Shown one piece after another: positions 1 to 8,870 of a stretch of 64,000 bases of DNA (within the stretch, counting starts at the first letter, position 1; each line of letters opens with the position of its first letter). Below the pieces are notes generated by a model. The model saw nothing but the letters and a program-made list of their open reading frames with translations. It made no database searches and was not told the DNA's origin. The stretch is from [Flexibacter] sp. ATCC 35103 (GTDB taxonomy: Bacteria; Bacteroidota; Bacteroidia; Flavobacteriales; Flavobacteriaceae), in contig NZ_MTQF01000015.1 in assembly GCF_001975985.1 (NCBI RefSeq), forward strand, positions 1-64,000, in the 5' to 3' direction. The translations under genes and the position numbers were made by a program.

Positions 1-58
1 CACAAGTTATAATTAAGAATTAACAATTAAAAAGTTGCCTAAAGCAACTAACGACCGT

Positions 59-165
59 AAGGTGGTTATTGCGGCGGGGCTCACCACTTCCCATCCCGAA
101 CAGAGTAGTTAAGCCCGCCTGCGCAGATGGTACTGCAGTTATGTAGGAGAGTATGTCGTCGCCTT
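59..165 (+). rRNA. rrf: 5S ribosomal RNA
   Basis: The central sequence around 75-145 matches the conserved 5S core (GGGGCTCACC, CCATCCCGAACAG, GTTAAGCCCGCC, GATGGTACTGC). The ends 59-66 and about 158-165 pair as helix I (AAGGTGGT against GTCGCCTT, with G-U pairs), which sets the boundaries. It is followed directly by two strong terminators, as expected for the last gene of an rRNA operon; the 16S and 23S genes would lie upstream, outside the window. Ends are good to a few bases. Confidence 0.95.
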
Positions 166-172
166 TCTTTTT

Positions 173-204
173 AAAAACCCTGATTCAAAAGAATCAGGGT
201 TTTT
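173..204 (+). terminator. rRNA operon terminator
   Basis: A perfect 14-bp stem (173-186 with 191-204, core CCCTGATTC/GAATCAGGG) with a 4-base loop and a T-rich tail lies 8 bases after the 5S gene. Confidence 0.9.
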
Positions 205-250
205 TGTTTTATAAAAAAACGGAATTATGCGGAACTCCCGCACTTCTTTA

Positions 251-288
251 AAAAAAAATCCCCATCAGGTAAATGATGGGGATTTTTT
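251..288 (+). terminator. second hairpin terminator after 5S
   Basis: The stem AATCCCCATC/GATGGGGATT (257-266 with 275-284) is flanked by an A-run and a T-run, so it could act in both directions. It backs up the first terminator of the rRNA operon. Confidence 0.75.
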
Positions 289-412
289 GGTTTATAGAGC
301 TTCGGGATTGAACCAAAAAAAGCAGGCAAAATTTGGATTTAAATGCCCGTAAAGAATCCGGATGTTTACAAAACATAGTTTCTGACGCAAAGAAATCCCT
401 AATTTACTTGAA

Positions 413-521
413 ATTGCGTTAGAGATGGAACCTTTTGCGATATTCTGTATTTCCGGCAAATCCTCACCCAAAACGCTTTCGCAAAAGATTTAGCGGACGG
501 CCCAACCCAAAGGGAAACGCT
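413..521. repeat. possible diverged flavo-1-like element
   Basis: This part of the 323-base gap before pafA has the same plan as the elements at 15676-15766 and 41938-42051: a GATGGA-like 5' block, CCTTTT, a variable insert closed by CTTTTGCGA (432-440) pairing with TCGCAAAAG (479-487), then AAAAGAT and AGCGG. Sequence identity is low, so membership is tentative. Nothing else was recognised in 289-613. Confidence 0.35.
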
Positions 522-622
522 CAAAATAATTGTTGAATAATTTTCTGTAAAAGTTTCTGTTAAATTACAATCATTTTTAGGTTTTAAATTATAGTGTATT
601 AGCCTATCTAAATGTGAATCTG

Positions 623-630
623 TATTTTTG
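623..630 (+). promoter_or_regulatory. -7 promoter element of pafA
   Basis: TATTTTTG matches the Bacteroidetes -7 consensus TANNTTTG and lies 22 bases before the ATG at 653. Its position inside an upstream GTG extension of the reading frame argues for translation from 653. A clear -33 TTG was not seen. Confidence 0.5.
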
Positions 631-652
631 TATTAAATATTATAATTTAAAT

Positions 653-2269
653 ATGAAAAAAAGTATTGTATTGTTGACATTGTTTGTTATCTCAAATTTA
701 AGTGCTCAACAGCGCCCGAAGTTGGTAGTAGGTATTGTAGTGGATCAAATGAAAATGGAATATTTATACCGGTTTTCAGATGATTTTTCGCCAAACGGTT
801 TTAAGAGATTAATGAATAATGGATATACTTTTCAGAATATGCATTATAATTATATGCCAACTTATACGGCTCCGGGACATGCGTCAATTTATACAGGTAC
901 AACACCAGCAACACATGGAATTGTGGGTAATGAGTGGTTCAGTAGGACTCTTGGTAAAGAAATGTATTGTACAGATGATGCTGGAGTAAAAACAGTGGGA
1001 GATGGTACGGCAGAAGAAGGTGCCATGTCTCCAAAAAACCTTCAGAGTACTACAATTACAGATGAAGTTAGAATGGCGACGAATTTCGAAGGAAAAGTTA
1101 TTGGAATGAGTCTTAAAGATCGTGGTGCAATTTTACCAGCAGGTCATTTTGCAAACTGGGCATTTTGGTATAGTAAAACCGGTTCTTTTATTTCGAGTAC
1201 TTTTTATGGTGAAAAATTACCGGAATGGGTTACTCAATTCAACAATGAGAAACATTATATGCCTTATATTAATAAAGGTTGGGATTTATATAAACCTATT
1301 TCGACTTATAATGAAAGTTTGCCAGATAACAATCCATATGAAGGCAAATTATACGGTAGCGCTGCACCAGTTTTTCCTTATGATTTGAAAAAAATGTATG
1401 AAAAGAATGATGCAGGAGTTTTAAGAGCAACTCCTTATGGGAATGATCTTTTGGCTGAATTTGCTATGAAAGCTATTGAGAAAGAAGAATTAGGAAAAGA
1501 TAATATTACGGATTTTTTAACTGTAAGTTTCTCTTCAACGGATTATGTTGGGCATCTTCTTGGACCGCGTTCTATGGAACTTCAGGATACTTATTTAAGA
1601 TTAGATCAGACTATTGCTGATTTTTTGAATTATTTGGATAAAACAGTAGGGAAAGATAATTATTTGCTTTTTCTGACGGCGGATCATGCTGGTGCTGAAA
1701 ATGTAATTTATTTAAAAGATAGAAAATATAATGTAGATAATTATCCTTCAAAAGATGTTAAAAAGAGTTTACAGGATTTCTCTACAAAAACTTTTGGTGT
1801 TGATTTAATTTTAAATTATTCAAATTTCAATATTTTCTTTAATAAGCAAATTATTAAAGATAAAGGATTAGAGTTGGTGAAAGTCAAACAAGCTTTTAAG
1901 GAATTTTTGATTTCACAGCCACAAGTTAAAAAGGTGTATACCGAGGAAGAAATTTTAGCTAATGCAGGAAATGATTATTATTTAAATTTTGTTGCGAAAG
2001 GGTACGATGTAACTCAAAATGGTGATTTGGTAATCATTGATAAACCAGGAGATATCGAATATTCAACTACAGGAACTTCTCATGGAACACCATATAGTTA
2101 CGATACTCATGTGCCGGCAATTTTTTACGGATGGCATATCAAAAAAGGTGAGTCTTATGATAAAAAGGCTATTACTGAAATTGCTCCAACAATAGCTCAA
2201 AAAATTAAAGTTACTTTTCCAAATGGGACCGAGGCTAAAGTGTTGCAAGAAGTTTTAGATGAAAAATAA
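653..2269 (+). CDS. pafA: PafA-type alkaline phosphatase, secreted
   Basis: A 538-residue phosphomonoesterase of the alkaline phosphatase superfamily, exported to release phosphate from organic esters. Residues 1-18 form a signal peptide. All expected catalytic residues of PafA are visible: metal ligand D31, nucleophile T72 in YTAPGH, N93, the K-x-R pair in the LKDRG motif (about 155/157), D-x-x-x-H in TDYVGH, DH in TADHAG, and the last His in TSHGTP. The K/R pair separates PafA from nucleotide diesterases. An upstream GTG start at 614 is possible, but it would add 13 odd residues in front of a clean signal peptide and overlap the promoter. The gene stands alone with its own terminator. Confidence 0.92.
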   Translation: MKKSIVLLTLFVISNLSAQQRPKLVVGIVVDQMKMEYLYRFSDDFSPNGFKRLMNNGYTFQNMHYNYMPTYTAPGHASIYTGTTPATHGIVGNEWFSRTLGKEMYCTDDAGVKTVGDGTAEEGAMSPKNLQSTTITDEVRMATNFEGKVIGMSLKDRGAILPAGHFANWAFWYSKTGSFISSTFYGEKLPEWVTQFNNEKHYMPYINKGWDLYKPISTYNESLPDNNPYEGKLYGSAAPVFPYDLKKMYEKNDAGVLRATPYGNDLLAEFAMKAIEKEELGKDNITDFLTVSFSSTDYVGHLLGPRSMELQDTYLRLDQTIADFLNYLDKTVGKDNYLLFLTADHAGAENVIYLKDRKYNVDNYPSKDVKKSLQDFSTKTFGVDLILNYSNFNIFFNKQIIKDKGLELVKVKQAFKEFLISQPQVKKVYTEEEILANAGNDYYLNFVAKGYDVTQNGDLVIIDKPGDIEYSTTGTSHGTPYSYDTHVPAIFYGWHIKKGESYDKKAITEIAPTIAQKIKVTFPNGTEAKVLQEVLDEK

Positions 2270-2291
2270 TTTTCTTATTTCTATATAAATT

Positions 2292-2323
2292 AAAACCTGT
2301 CATAAAACATGACAGGTTTTTTT
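2292..2323 (+). terminator. terminator of pafA
   Basis: A 12-bp stem (2292-2303 with 2309-2320, AAAACCTGTCAT/ATGACAGGTTTT) is followed by T's, 22 bases after the stop codon. Confidence 0.85.
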
Positions 2324-2399
2324 ATGTCAAAAAAAAGACTTTTCAATTAAGAAAAGCCTTTTTATAGTGATTTAGTAAGCACTTATTTTAATGTTAACA

Positions 2400-3518
2400 C
2401 TATGCGTTTGCTAACACTAACTCTTCATTGAAAGGTAAATTCCAAGCTTCTGCAACTCCTTTATAAAGGATTTTTCCATTTGCAATGTTTAATCCTTTTT
2501 TCAATTCTTCATTTTCATTACAAGCTTTTTCCCATCCTTTATTTGCTAATTGTACTGCGTAAGGTAAAGTAGCATTAGTCAAAGCTAAAGTTGATGTATA
2601 AGGAACTGCTCCTGGCATATTTGCTACACAATAGTGAACAATATCATCAATAATAAAAGTTGGATTTTCGTGTGTTGTAGGAGTACAAGTTTCGATACAA
2701 CCTCCCTGATCAACCGCAACGTCAACAACTACAGTTCCCGGACGCATTAATTTAAGCATATCACGAGTAATTAAGTGAGGTGCTTTTGCTCCTGGAATTA
2801 AAACTGCACCAACAATTAAGTCAGCATCTTTGATTGCTCTTGTAATGTTATAATGGTTAGACATTTCTGTATTTACGTTTGCTGGCATGATGTCATCTAA
2901 TTGACGTAAACGTGGTAAACTTAAATCCATAATTGTTACCTGAGCTCCTAAACCAGCAGCCATTTTTGCAGCTTGAGTTCCAACGATTCCTCCACCTAAA
3001 ACTAAAACTTTAGCAGGAGGTACACCTGGAACACCACCTAAAAGAATTCCTCTTCCTTTTAATGGTTTTTCTAGATATTTAGCTCCTTGTTGAATAGCCA
3101 TACGACCTGCAACTTCAGACATTGGAACTAATAATGGTAAACTACGATCTGTTTTCTCTACTGTTTCGTAAGCTAAACATACAGCACCTTTTTCAAGCAT
3201 AGCATGAGTTAGCGGTTCTGATGAAGCAAAATGGAAGTAAGTAAATAATAATTGATCTTTTTTGATTAAAGGATATTCAGATGCAATTGGTTCTTTTACT
3301 TTAATGATCATTTCAGCGATAGCATATACTTCTTCGATAGTTGCTAAAACTACTGCGCCAGCATCTGTATATTCTTGATCATTAAAACCACTTCCTAATC
3401 CGGCAGTTGCCTGAACATAAACTGTATGTCCATGTTTTTTCATTTCAGAAACACCTGCAGGAGTTAATGCTACTCGGTTTTCATTATTTTTTATTTCTTT
3501 TGGAACACCTATTATCAT
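2400..3518 (-). CDS. ald: alanine dehydrogenase
   Basis: A 372-residue NAD-dependent enzyme interconverting L-alanine and pyruvate plus ammonium, the full length of the family. R15 (ENRVALTP) and K75 (KVKEP) bind substrate; H96 and D270 are the catalytic pair, all at the numbering of the characterised enzymes. The dinucleotide-binding loop is VLGGGIVG (about 173-180). It is transcribed away from an Lrp/AsnC regulator across a 199-bp gap, the usual arrangement when the regulator senses an amino acid and controls the catabolic gene; that link is inference. Confidence 0.95.
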   Translation of the reverse strand: MIIGVPKEIKNNENRVALTPAGVSEMKKHGHTVYVQATAGLGSGFNDQEYTDAGAVVLATIEEVYAIAEMIIKVKEPIASEYPLIKKDQLLFTYFHFASSEPLTHAMLEKGAVCLAYETVEKTDRSLPLLVPMSEVAGRMAIQQGAKYLEKPLKGRGILLGGVPGVPPAKVLVLGGGIVGTQAAKMAAGLGAQVTIMDLSLPRLRQLDDIMPANVNTEMSNHYNITRAIKDADLIVGAVLIPGAKAPHLITRDMLKLMRPGTVVVDVAVDQGGCIETCTPTTHENPTFIIDDIVHYCVANMPGAVPYTSTLALTNATLPYAVQLANKGWEKACNENEELKKGLNIANGKILYKGVAEAWNLPFNEELVLANA

Positions 3519-3554
3519 TTGTTATATTTTTTTGTTTTTATTGAAATTGTTTTA

Positions 3555-3562
3555 CAAAACTA
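3555..3562 (-). promoter_or_regulatory. -7 promoter element of ald
   Basis: On the minus strand this reads TAGTTTTG (TANNTTTG), 36 bases before the ald ATG, in the gap shared with the lrp-type gene. Confidence 0.5.
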
Positions 3563-3717
3563 CAGATAGAGAATATATTATGGATTAAGTCATGATAAAT
3601 AAGAAAATATTATTTTATTTAATACTTTTACAGAAAAATATTCTTTTTTTGAGCAACTTAACTTACTCGAAAAGAAAAAATGACTAAATTTTATTAATTA
3701 TAGAAAACGTTTTCGCT

Positions 3718-4176
3718 ATGGCTTTAGATGAAATTGACAAAAAAATCTTACGACTTCTACAGGAAAATGCTCATTATACTTTAAAAGACATTGCAAACAA
3801 AATAAATTTGTCTTTGACTCCTGTTCATGATCGTGTGAAACGCCTTGAAAAAGAAGGTGTTATTGAAAAATATGTATCAATTTTGAACAAGAAAAAGTTA
3901 GGTAACAATCTTACGGTTTATTGTCAGGTTACATTAACAAAACAAACATATGACACATCGGAAGGATTTAATCAGTCGATTTTGAATTTACCTGAAGTCG
4001 TTGAATGTAATTATGTATCTGGAAACTTTGACTATATGTTAAAAATTATCATTCCGGATATGGAAAGTTACCATCAGTTTCATCAAAAAAAATTATCTGT
4101 ATTACCGGAAGTATCGCTTATAAATACCGTTTTTGTTATTTCAGAAGTAAAGAGTACAACTGTTTTGCCTATATAG
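3718..4176 (+). CDS. Lrp/AsnC family transcriptional regulator
   Basis: A 152-residue feast-famine regulator. Residues 1-62 are the winged helix-turn-helix (MALDEIDKKILRLLQENA, then LKDIANKINLSLTPVHDRVKRLE); residues about 67-145 are the ligand-binding RAM domain that assembles octamers. It is divergent from alanine dehydrogenase, so ald is the most likely target, with alanine or another amino acid as effector. This pairing is inferred from position only. Confidence 0.9.
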   Translation: MALDEIDKKILRLLQENAHYTLKDIANKINLSLTPVHDRVKRLEKEGVIEKYVSILNKKKLGNNLTVYCQVTLTKQTYDTSEGFNQSILNLPEVVECNYVSGNFDYMLKIIIPDMESYHQFHQKKLSVLPEVSLINTVFVISEVKSTTVLPI

Positions 4177-4222
4177 TTTTTAAGGAATTGATAGTAGCTT
4201 TTAATCGGTTATTTTTTTAATA

Positions 4223-4254
4223 AAAAACCACCAAGTAAATCTTGATGGTTTTAA
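4223..4254 (-). terminator. terminator between convergent lrp-type gene and gap
   Basis: AAAACCACCAAG pairs with CTTGATGGTTTT (4227-4238 and 4243-4254, one mismatch). The longer T-run is on the minus strand, so it mainly serves gap. Confidence 0.65.
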
Positions 4255-4276
4255 AAATAGCGGTTTTGGTTTTATA

Positions 4277-5725
4277 TTAATAGTAAGTGAAACGTCTTAC
4301 TTTGGCAATATATTTTGCTAATCGAATTACTTGGTGGCTATAACCATATTCATTATCGTACCAAATATAAAGTACAATATTTTTACCATCTTTAGATACA
4401 ATCGTAGCGTTGCTATCGTAAATTGAGGGTGCAGATGTTCCTACAATATCAGATGAAACTAATTCGTTATTTAAAGAATATTTAATCTGCTCAACTAATT
4501 CACCTTCAAGAGCATATTTTTTCATGATTTTATTGATCGCGGAAATAGAAGTAGCTTTTTTAACTTCTAAATTCAAAACTACTAATGAGCCATTTGGAAC
4601 TGGAACTCTAATTGCATTCGAAGTTAATTTTCCTTCTAATGATGGTAATGCTTTTTCTACGGCACTTCCGGCACCTGTTTCTGTAATGACCATATTTAAA
4701 GCCGCAGCTCTTCCGCGACGGTATTTTTTATGCATATTATCAACTAAATTCTGATCATTTGTATAGGCATGAATAGTTTCTAAGTGCCCTTTTACAACTC
4801 CTAAAGTATCTTCAATAACTTTTAAGACCGGTGTTATCGCATTTGTAGTGCAAGATGCTGCCGAAAAAATATCTATTTGATCGGGATTATATTCATTATG
4901 ATTTACACCGTGAACAATGTTAGGTATTCCTTTTCCTGGTGCTGTCAATAAAACTTTACTAACACCTTGAGATGTCAAATGTCTCTTCAAAGCTTCCTCT
5001 GATGTAAAAGCCCCCGTATTATCAATTACTAACGCATCATTGATTCCGTATAATGTGTAATCAATTTCTTCCGGAGAATTTGCAGTAATAATATGTACAG
5101 TAGTGCCATTTATGATTAATGCATTATTTTTGGGATCGGCGATTACAGATCCTTGAAAATCCCCGTGAATAGAATCATATCGCAAAAGAGAAGCTCTTTT
5201 CTCTAATGTAGACGCATCATTTTTATCTCGGGTCACAATTGCTCTCAGGCGCAACTGGTTTCCTTTTCCGGTTTTAGACATTAATTCCCTGGCTAATAAT
5301 CGACCAATTCTTCCAAAACCGTAAAGAACAACATCTTTTGGTTGAATTTCTTCTGATGATTTTGCCTTTTTCAATTTATCGATTACAAAATATCTGGCAT
5401 CTGGATATTTTTCATCCTCCAAACCATATTCGTAAGTCAATTTTCCAAGATCTAATTTTGCCGGAGGAAGATCTAATGATAACACAACTTTTGCGATTTC
5501 AACGGAATCAAAGATAGTGATAGGCTTGCCCACAAATTCACCTGCATATTGATGCAAATTGATAATATCGCTGACATTTTTATCCAATAACTGATTCTTG
5601 AATAAAACCATTTCGATGGATTTGTCATACCATAAATCGCTTATGATTTTAATTAATTCGACCCCAGCTCTTCTTCGGTCGACTTGTAATGATACCTCTT
5701 TTTGGTACAAAGATTTTTTACTCAT
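4277..5725 (-). CDS. gap: glyceraldehyde-3-phosphate dehydrogenase, long form
   Basis: A 482-residue GAPDH. Residues about 130-482 are the normal enzyme: NAD-binding GFGRIGR (136-142), catalytic C292 in SAASCTTN and H319. It differs from the usual 330-340-residue enzyme by an N-terminal extension of about 128 residues, mostly helical and with no domain I recognise; GAPDHs of this length occur in Bacteroidota. It is monocistronic. Whether it works in glycolysis or gluconeogenesis cannot be told from sequence. Confidence 0.92.
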   Translation of the reverse strand: MSKKSLYQKEVSLQVDRRRAGVELIKIISDLWYDKSIEMVLFKNQLLDKNVSDIINLHQYAGEFVGKPITIFDSVEIAKVVLSLDLPPAKLDLGKLTYEYGLEDEKYPDARYFVIDKLKKAKSSEEIQPKDVVLYGFGRIGRLLARELMSKTGKGNQLRLRAIVTRDKNDASTLEKRASLLRYDSIHGDFQGSVIADPKNNALIINGTTVHIITANSPEEIDYTLYGINDALVIDNTGAFTSEEALKRHLTSQGVSKVLLTAPGKGIPNIVHGVNHNEYNPDQIDIFSAASCTTNAITPVLKVIEDTLGVVKGHLETIHAYTNDQNLVDNMHKKYRRGRAAALNMVITETGAGSAVEKALPSLEGKLTSNAIRVPVPNGSLVVLNLEVKKATSISAINKIMKKYALEGELVEQIKYSLNNELVSSDIVGTSAPSIYDSNATIVSKDGKNIVLYIWYDNEYGYSHQVIRLAKYIAKVRRFTYY

Positions 5726-5774
5726 AATTGATTAAATTGAAAAAATAAATACACAAATATTTTTAAATTTTGCG

Positions 5775-5782
5775 CAAAAGTA
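5775..5782 (-). promoter_or_regulatory. -7 promoter element of gap
   Basis: Minus-strand TACTTTTG matches TANNTTTG, about 50 bases upstream of the gap ATG. Confidence 0.5.
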
Positions 5783-5830
5783 TCTATTTCAATCGATTTC
5801 GTAAACTATTTTGTGATTTATTTTTGATAA

Positions 5831-5870
5831 ATAAAAAGCCACCTTAATTCGTTAAGATGGCTTTTTATTT
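5831..5870 (-). terminator. terminator of htrA
   Basis: AAAAAGCCACCTTAA pairs with TTAAGATGGCTTTTT with one mismatch. It lies between the htrA stop and the gap promoter; on the minus strand a T-rich tail follows. Confidence 0.7.
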
Positions 5871-5871
5871 A

Positions 5872-5950
5872 AGTTTTCAGTCGCAGTCTCAGTTTGCAGT
5901 TTCGAAAACTGAATACTGTGACTGTAAACTAAGACTGAATACTGAGACTA
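5872..5950. repeat. CAGT-word inverted repeat, copy 1
   Basis: The left half is made of CAGT words (CAGTCGCAGTCTCAGT...) and the right half of their complements (ACTGTGACTG...GACTGAATACTGAGACT), giving an imperfect palindrome of about 79 bases just beyond the htrA stop. The same words recur at 36893-36956 and 38044-38110. Confidence 0.8.
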
Positions 5951-5955
5951 TTTTT

Positions 5956-7356
5956 TTAGATAATAATTCTAAGAATTTCTCCATTTTTATTAATCATTTC
6001 AAGACGCACGCTTTGACCTTCATCTTTTTTGTTTAAAAGTTTAGAAACCGTCTCGATATTTGTTGCTTTTACATTATCTATACTTAAGATAATATTGCCT
6101 TGCAGCTCATTTTGATATTGCATTAAATTTTCATTATTAATGTTTCTGATTTTTACACCATAATCAATTCTGAATTTCTTTTTATCAGCAGCATCTATAT
6201 TCTCTAATTCAATTCCTTTAAATTCTGTACTGTAAAATTCATTTTTACTTAAAGTTACCGGAACCGTTTTGGTTTTGCCGTCTTTCACATATGTTACTTT
6301 AACAACATCATTTGGTCTTTTTGTGTTGATATAACCTGAAAGATCAGCATAAGTTGCAATATTTTGATCGTCAAGTTTTATAATAATATCACCTTTACCA
6401 AGACCGGCTTTTTCTGCTCCTGAATTTTTAGACACTTTACTAATGTAAAAACCTTGCGTTTCAGTAATTCCTAATTCTTTTGAGGCTGTACTGTTCAATT
6501 CCCCACCTTCAACACCAAGAATTCCTCTTTGTACATTTCCAAATTCCATGATATCTTCAATAATTTTTCGAGCGATATTAGAAGGAACAGCAAATGAATA
6601 TCCAACATAAGATCCTGTCATGGATGATATCATAGTATTAATACCAATTAATTCACCTCTTGTATTTACTAATGCACCACCGCTATTTCCTGGATTGACA
6701 GCAGCATCGGTCTGAATAAAAGACTGGATTCCGTTCGTATCCAGATTTCTGGCTTTCGCCGAAACAATTCCGGCAGTTACAGTCGAAGTCAGGTTATACG
6801 GATTTCCAACTGCCAAAACCCATTCACCAATTTTTACAGAATCAGAATTAGCAAAAGCAGTATATGGTAATTTTTCATTAGCATCAATTTTTAGTAATGC
6901 AATATCCATTTTAGAATCGGTACCAATTAATTTTGCTTTATATGACTTTTTATTATTTAATGTAATTTCGATTTCGGTTGCATCTTTAATTACGTGATTG
7001 TTTGTGACTATATATCCATCTTCTGAAATAATAACACCAGATCCTGTGCCAACTTGTTCTTGTTGCTGCTGGCCGCCGTAACCATAGAAAAATTCCATCA
7101 TAGGATTACTAACTGTTCTTCGTGACACATTTTTTACGTGAACAACAGTATGGATTGTTTTATCTGCTGCAGCTGTAAAATCGACTGTTTCTGCAGATAA
7201 TGCTACATTCTTTCCGAATGAATTTGGGGCAAGAGTAACAACAGAATTTTGTCTTCCAAAAAAAGAATTGTTGCTTTCAAATAATAACTTGTAAGCACCA
7301 AGAGTAGTAGCACCACTAAGAAGTGAAACCAAAAATAAGGTTGAAAGTCTTTTCAT
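5956..7356 (-). CDS. htrA: HtrA/Deg-type periplasmic serine protease
   Basis: A 466-residue envelope protease/chaperone. Residues 1-26 are a signal peptide or anchor. The trypsin-like domain carries the triad H121 (TNNHV), D151 (MDIALL) and S225 (NPGNSGGAL). A PDZ domain follows (about 275-370) and a second, weaker one lies at about 385-466. It would degrade or refold damaged envelope proteins. It is divergent from dapF. Confidence 0.93.
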   Translation of the reverse strand: MKRLSTLFLVSLLSGATTLGAYKLLFESNNSFFGRQNSVVTLAPNSFGKNVALSAETVDFTAAADKTIHTVVHVKNVSRRTVSNPMMEFFYGYGGQQQQEQVGTGSGVIISEDGYIVTNNHVIKDATEIEITLNNKKSYKAKLIGTDSKMDIALLKIDANEKLPYTAFANSDSVKIGEWVLAVGNPYNLTSTVTAGIVSAKARNLDTNGIQSFIQTDAAVNPGNSGGALVNTRGELIGINTMISSMTGSYVGYSFAVPSNIARKIIEDIMEFGNVQRGILGVEGGELNSTASKELGITETQGFYISKVSKNSGAEKAGLGKGDIIIKLDDQNIATYADLSGYINTKRPNDVVKVTYVKDGKTKTVPVTLSKNEFYSTEFKGIELENIDAADKKKFRIDYGVKIRNINNENLMQYQNELQGNIILSIDNVKATNIETVSKLLNKKDEGQSVRLEMINKNGEILRIII

Positions 7357-7467
7357 GATTATAATTTATGTTTAAGTTATTTTACGTAAAAATAATTCAA
7401 AAAATTAACGAATAAAATGGTTTAACTCTCTTTAACATTGATTAACATTTCATTAATTATTTGTTTG

Positions 7468-7475
7468 TACTTTTG
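7468..7475 (+). promoter_or_regulatory. -7 promoter element of dapF
   Basis: TACTTTTG matches TANNTTTG, 19 bases before the ATG at 7495. It lies inside an upstream TTG-started extension (7438), which supports the later start. Confidence 0.55.
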
Positions 7476-7494
7476 TATTATTAATCAACGAAAA

Positions 7495-8277
7495 ATGCAA
7501 ATAGAATTTTATAAATATCAAGGTACCGGAAACGATTTTGTAATGATTGACAACCGTTCCCATTTCTTTCCAAAAGATGACATTAAATTGATTGAACGAC
7601 TGTGTGACAGACGTTTCGGAATAGGAGCAGACGGACTTATTTTATTAGAAAATGATGCCGAAACTGATTTTAAAATGGTGTATTATAATTCAGATGGAAA
7701 TCAGAGTTCAATGTGTGGAAACGGAGGTCGCTGTTTAGTAGCATTTGCTAATCAATTAGGAGTTATTCAAAACAAAACTACATTTATTGCAACAGATGGT
7801 TTGCATCATGCTTCTGTAGGAGATGATGCGATTATTTCATTGCAAATGATTGATGTTGATGAAGTACAAAAAAAAGACACTTATACTTTTTTAAATACAG
7901 GTTCTCCACATCATGTTCAGATTGTTGAAGATTTAGAACATTATAATGTAAAAGAGAATGGATCAGCAATTCGTTATGGTGAATTATATGGAGAAAAAGG
8001 GAGTAATGTTAATTTTGTGAAAAAAGTTGATGATAGTACTTTTTCACTTCGTACTTACGAAAGAGGTGTTGAAGATGAAACTCTCGCTTGTGGTACAGGG
8101 GCAACAGCAGTTGCAATTGCAATGAATGCTATTGGTGAAACAGATAAAACTTCGATTAATCTGAATGTTGAAGGCGGAAAATTAGTCGTTTCGTTTGATA
8201 AACTTGGAGATCATTTTACAAATGTTTTTCTGACCGGACCTGCAAAATTTGTCTTTAAAGGAACAATAGAAATTTAA
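7495..8277 (+). CDS. dapF: diaminopimelate epimerase
   Basis: A 260-residue cofactor-independent epimerase converting LL- to meso-diaminopimelate for lysine and peptidoglycan. The two active-site cysteines are C74 (MCGNGGRC) and C199 (ACGTGATA), which act as the acid/base pair; the N-terminus (YQGTGNDF) is typical. The ATG at 7495 is chosen because it gives the family length and follows a promoter motif. It leads a cluster with an acetyltransferase and mltG, a cell-wall grouping. Confidence 0.96.
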   Translation: MQIEFYKYQGTGNDFVMIDNRSHFFPKDDIKLIERLCDRRFGIGADGLILLENDAETDFKMVYYNSDGNQSSMCGNGGRCLVAFANQLGVIQNKTTFIATDGLHHASVGDDAIISLQMIDVDEVQKKDTYTFLNTGSPHHVQIVEDLEHYNVKENGSAIRYGELYGEKGSNVNFVKKVDDSTFSLRTYERGVEDETLACGTGATAVAIAMNAIGETDKTSINLNVEGGKLVVSFDKLGDHFTNVFLTGPAKFVFKGTIEI

Positions 8278-8285
8278 TAAGTAAT

Positions 8286-8310
8286 GTCAGTCTGAGCGAA
8301 GTCGAAGACA
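8286..8310. repeat. GTCAGTCTGAGCGAAGTCGAAGAC element
   Basis: A GTCNNNCTGAGCGAAGTCGAAGNN word sits in the dapF-acetyltransferase gap. I know this word as a common intergenic repeat in Bacteroidetes genomes; only one copy is in this window. Confidence 0.5.
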
Positions 8311-8326
8311 AATTCTATAATCAACA

Positions 8327-8860
8327 ATGATTACACTCAAAGGAGAAAATATTTATCTGCGTGCATTAGAACCTAATGATTTAGAGTTTGTGTATGCAAT
8401 GGAAAATGATGAAAACATTTGGGAAGTCAGTAATACACAAACACCTTACAGTAGATTTTTGGTTCGTCAGTATCTTGAAAATGCACAACAGGATATTTAC
8501 GAGGCTAAACAATTGCGTTTGGCAATTTGTCAGGATCAGGATTTTCCGGCAATTGGTTTGATTGATTTATTCGAATTCGATCCTAAAAATAATCGGGCAG
8601 GTGTTGGAATTGTTATTCAGAAAGGGGAAAATAGAAATCAAAAAATTGGTTCTGAAGCATTAGAACTTTTAATTAAGTATTCTTTCCATAATTTAAATTT
8701 ACATCAATTATATGCAAATATTGCTGTAGGAAATGTAGCAAGTATAGCACTTTTTACTAAATTTGGCTTTGAGAAGATAGGAATCAAAAAAGATTGGATT
8801 TTGCTAAATAACCACTATCAAGACGAAGCAATTTTTCAATTAATTAACAAACAAATTTAA
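8327..8860 (+). CDS. GNAT family N-acetyltransferase
   Basis: A 177-residue RimJ/RimL or SpeG-like acetyltransferase. The N-terminus (LKGENIYLRALEPNDLEFVYAMENDENIWE) and the acetyl-CoA-binding region around residues 95-110 (GIVIQKGENRNQKIGSEAL) fit the family. It transfers an acetyl group to an amine; the substrate is unknown. It lies 49 bp after dapF and 10 bp before mltG, probably in one transcript. Confidence 0.85.
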   Translation: MITLKGENIYLRALEPNDLEFVYAMENDENIWEVSNTQTPYSRFLVRQYLENAQQDIYEAKQLRLAICQDQDFPAIGLIDLFEFDPKNNRAGVGIVIQKGENRNQKIGSEALELLIKYSFHNLNLHQLYANIAVGNVASIALFTKFGFEKIGIKKDWILLNNHYQDEAIFQLINKQI

Positions 8861-8870
8861 ACTTTATACT

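Noticed and set aside
614..652. GTG-started extension of pafA
   Set aside because: It reads across the -7 promoter box and precedes a clean signal peptide; the ATG at 653 is better.
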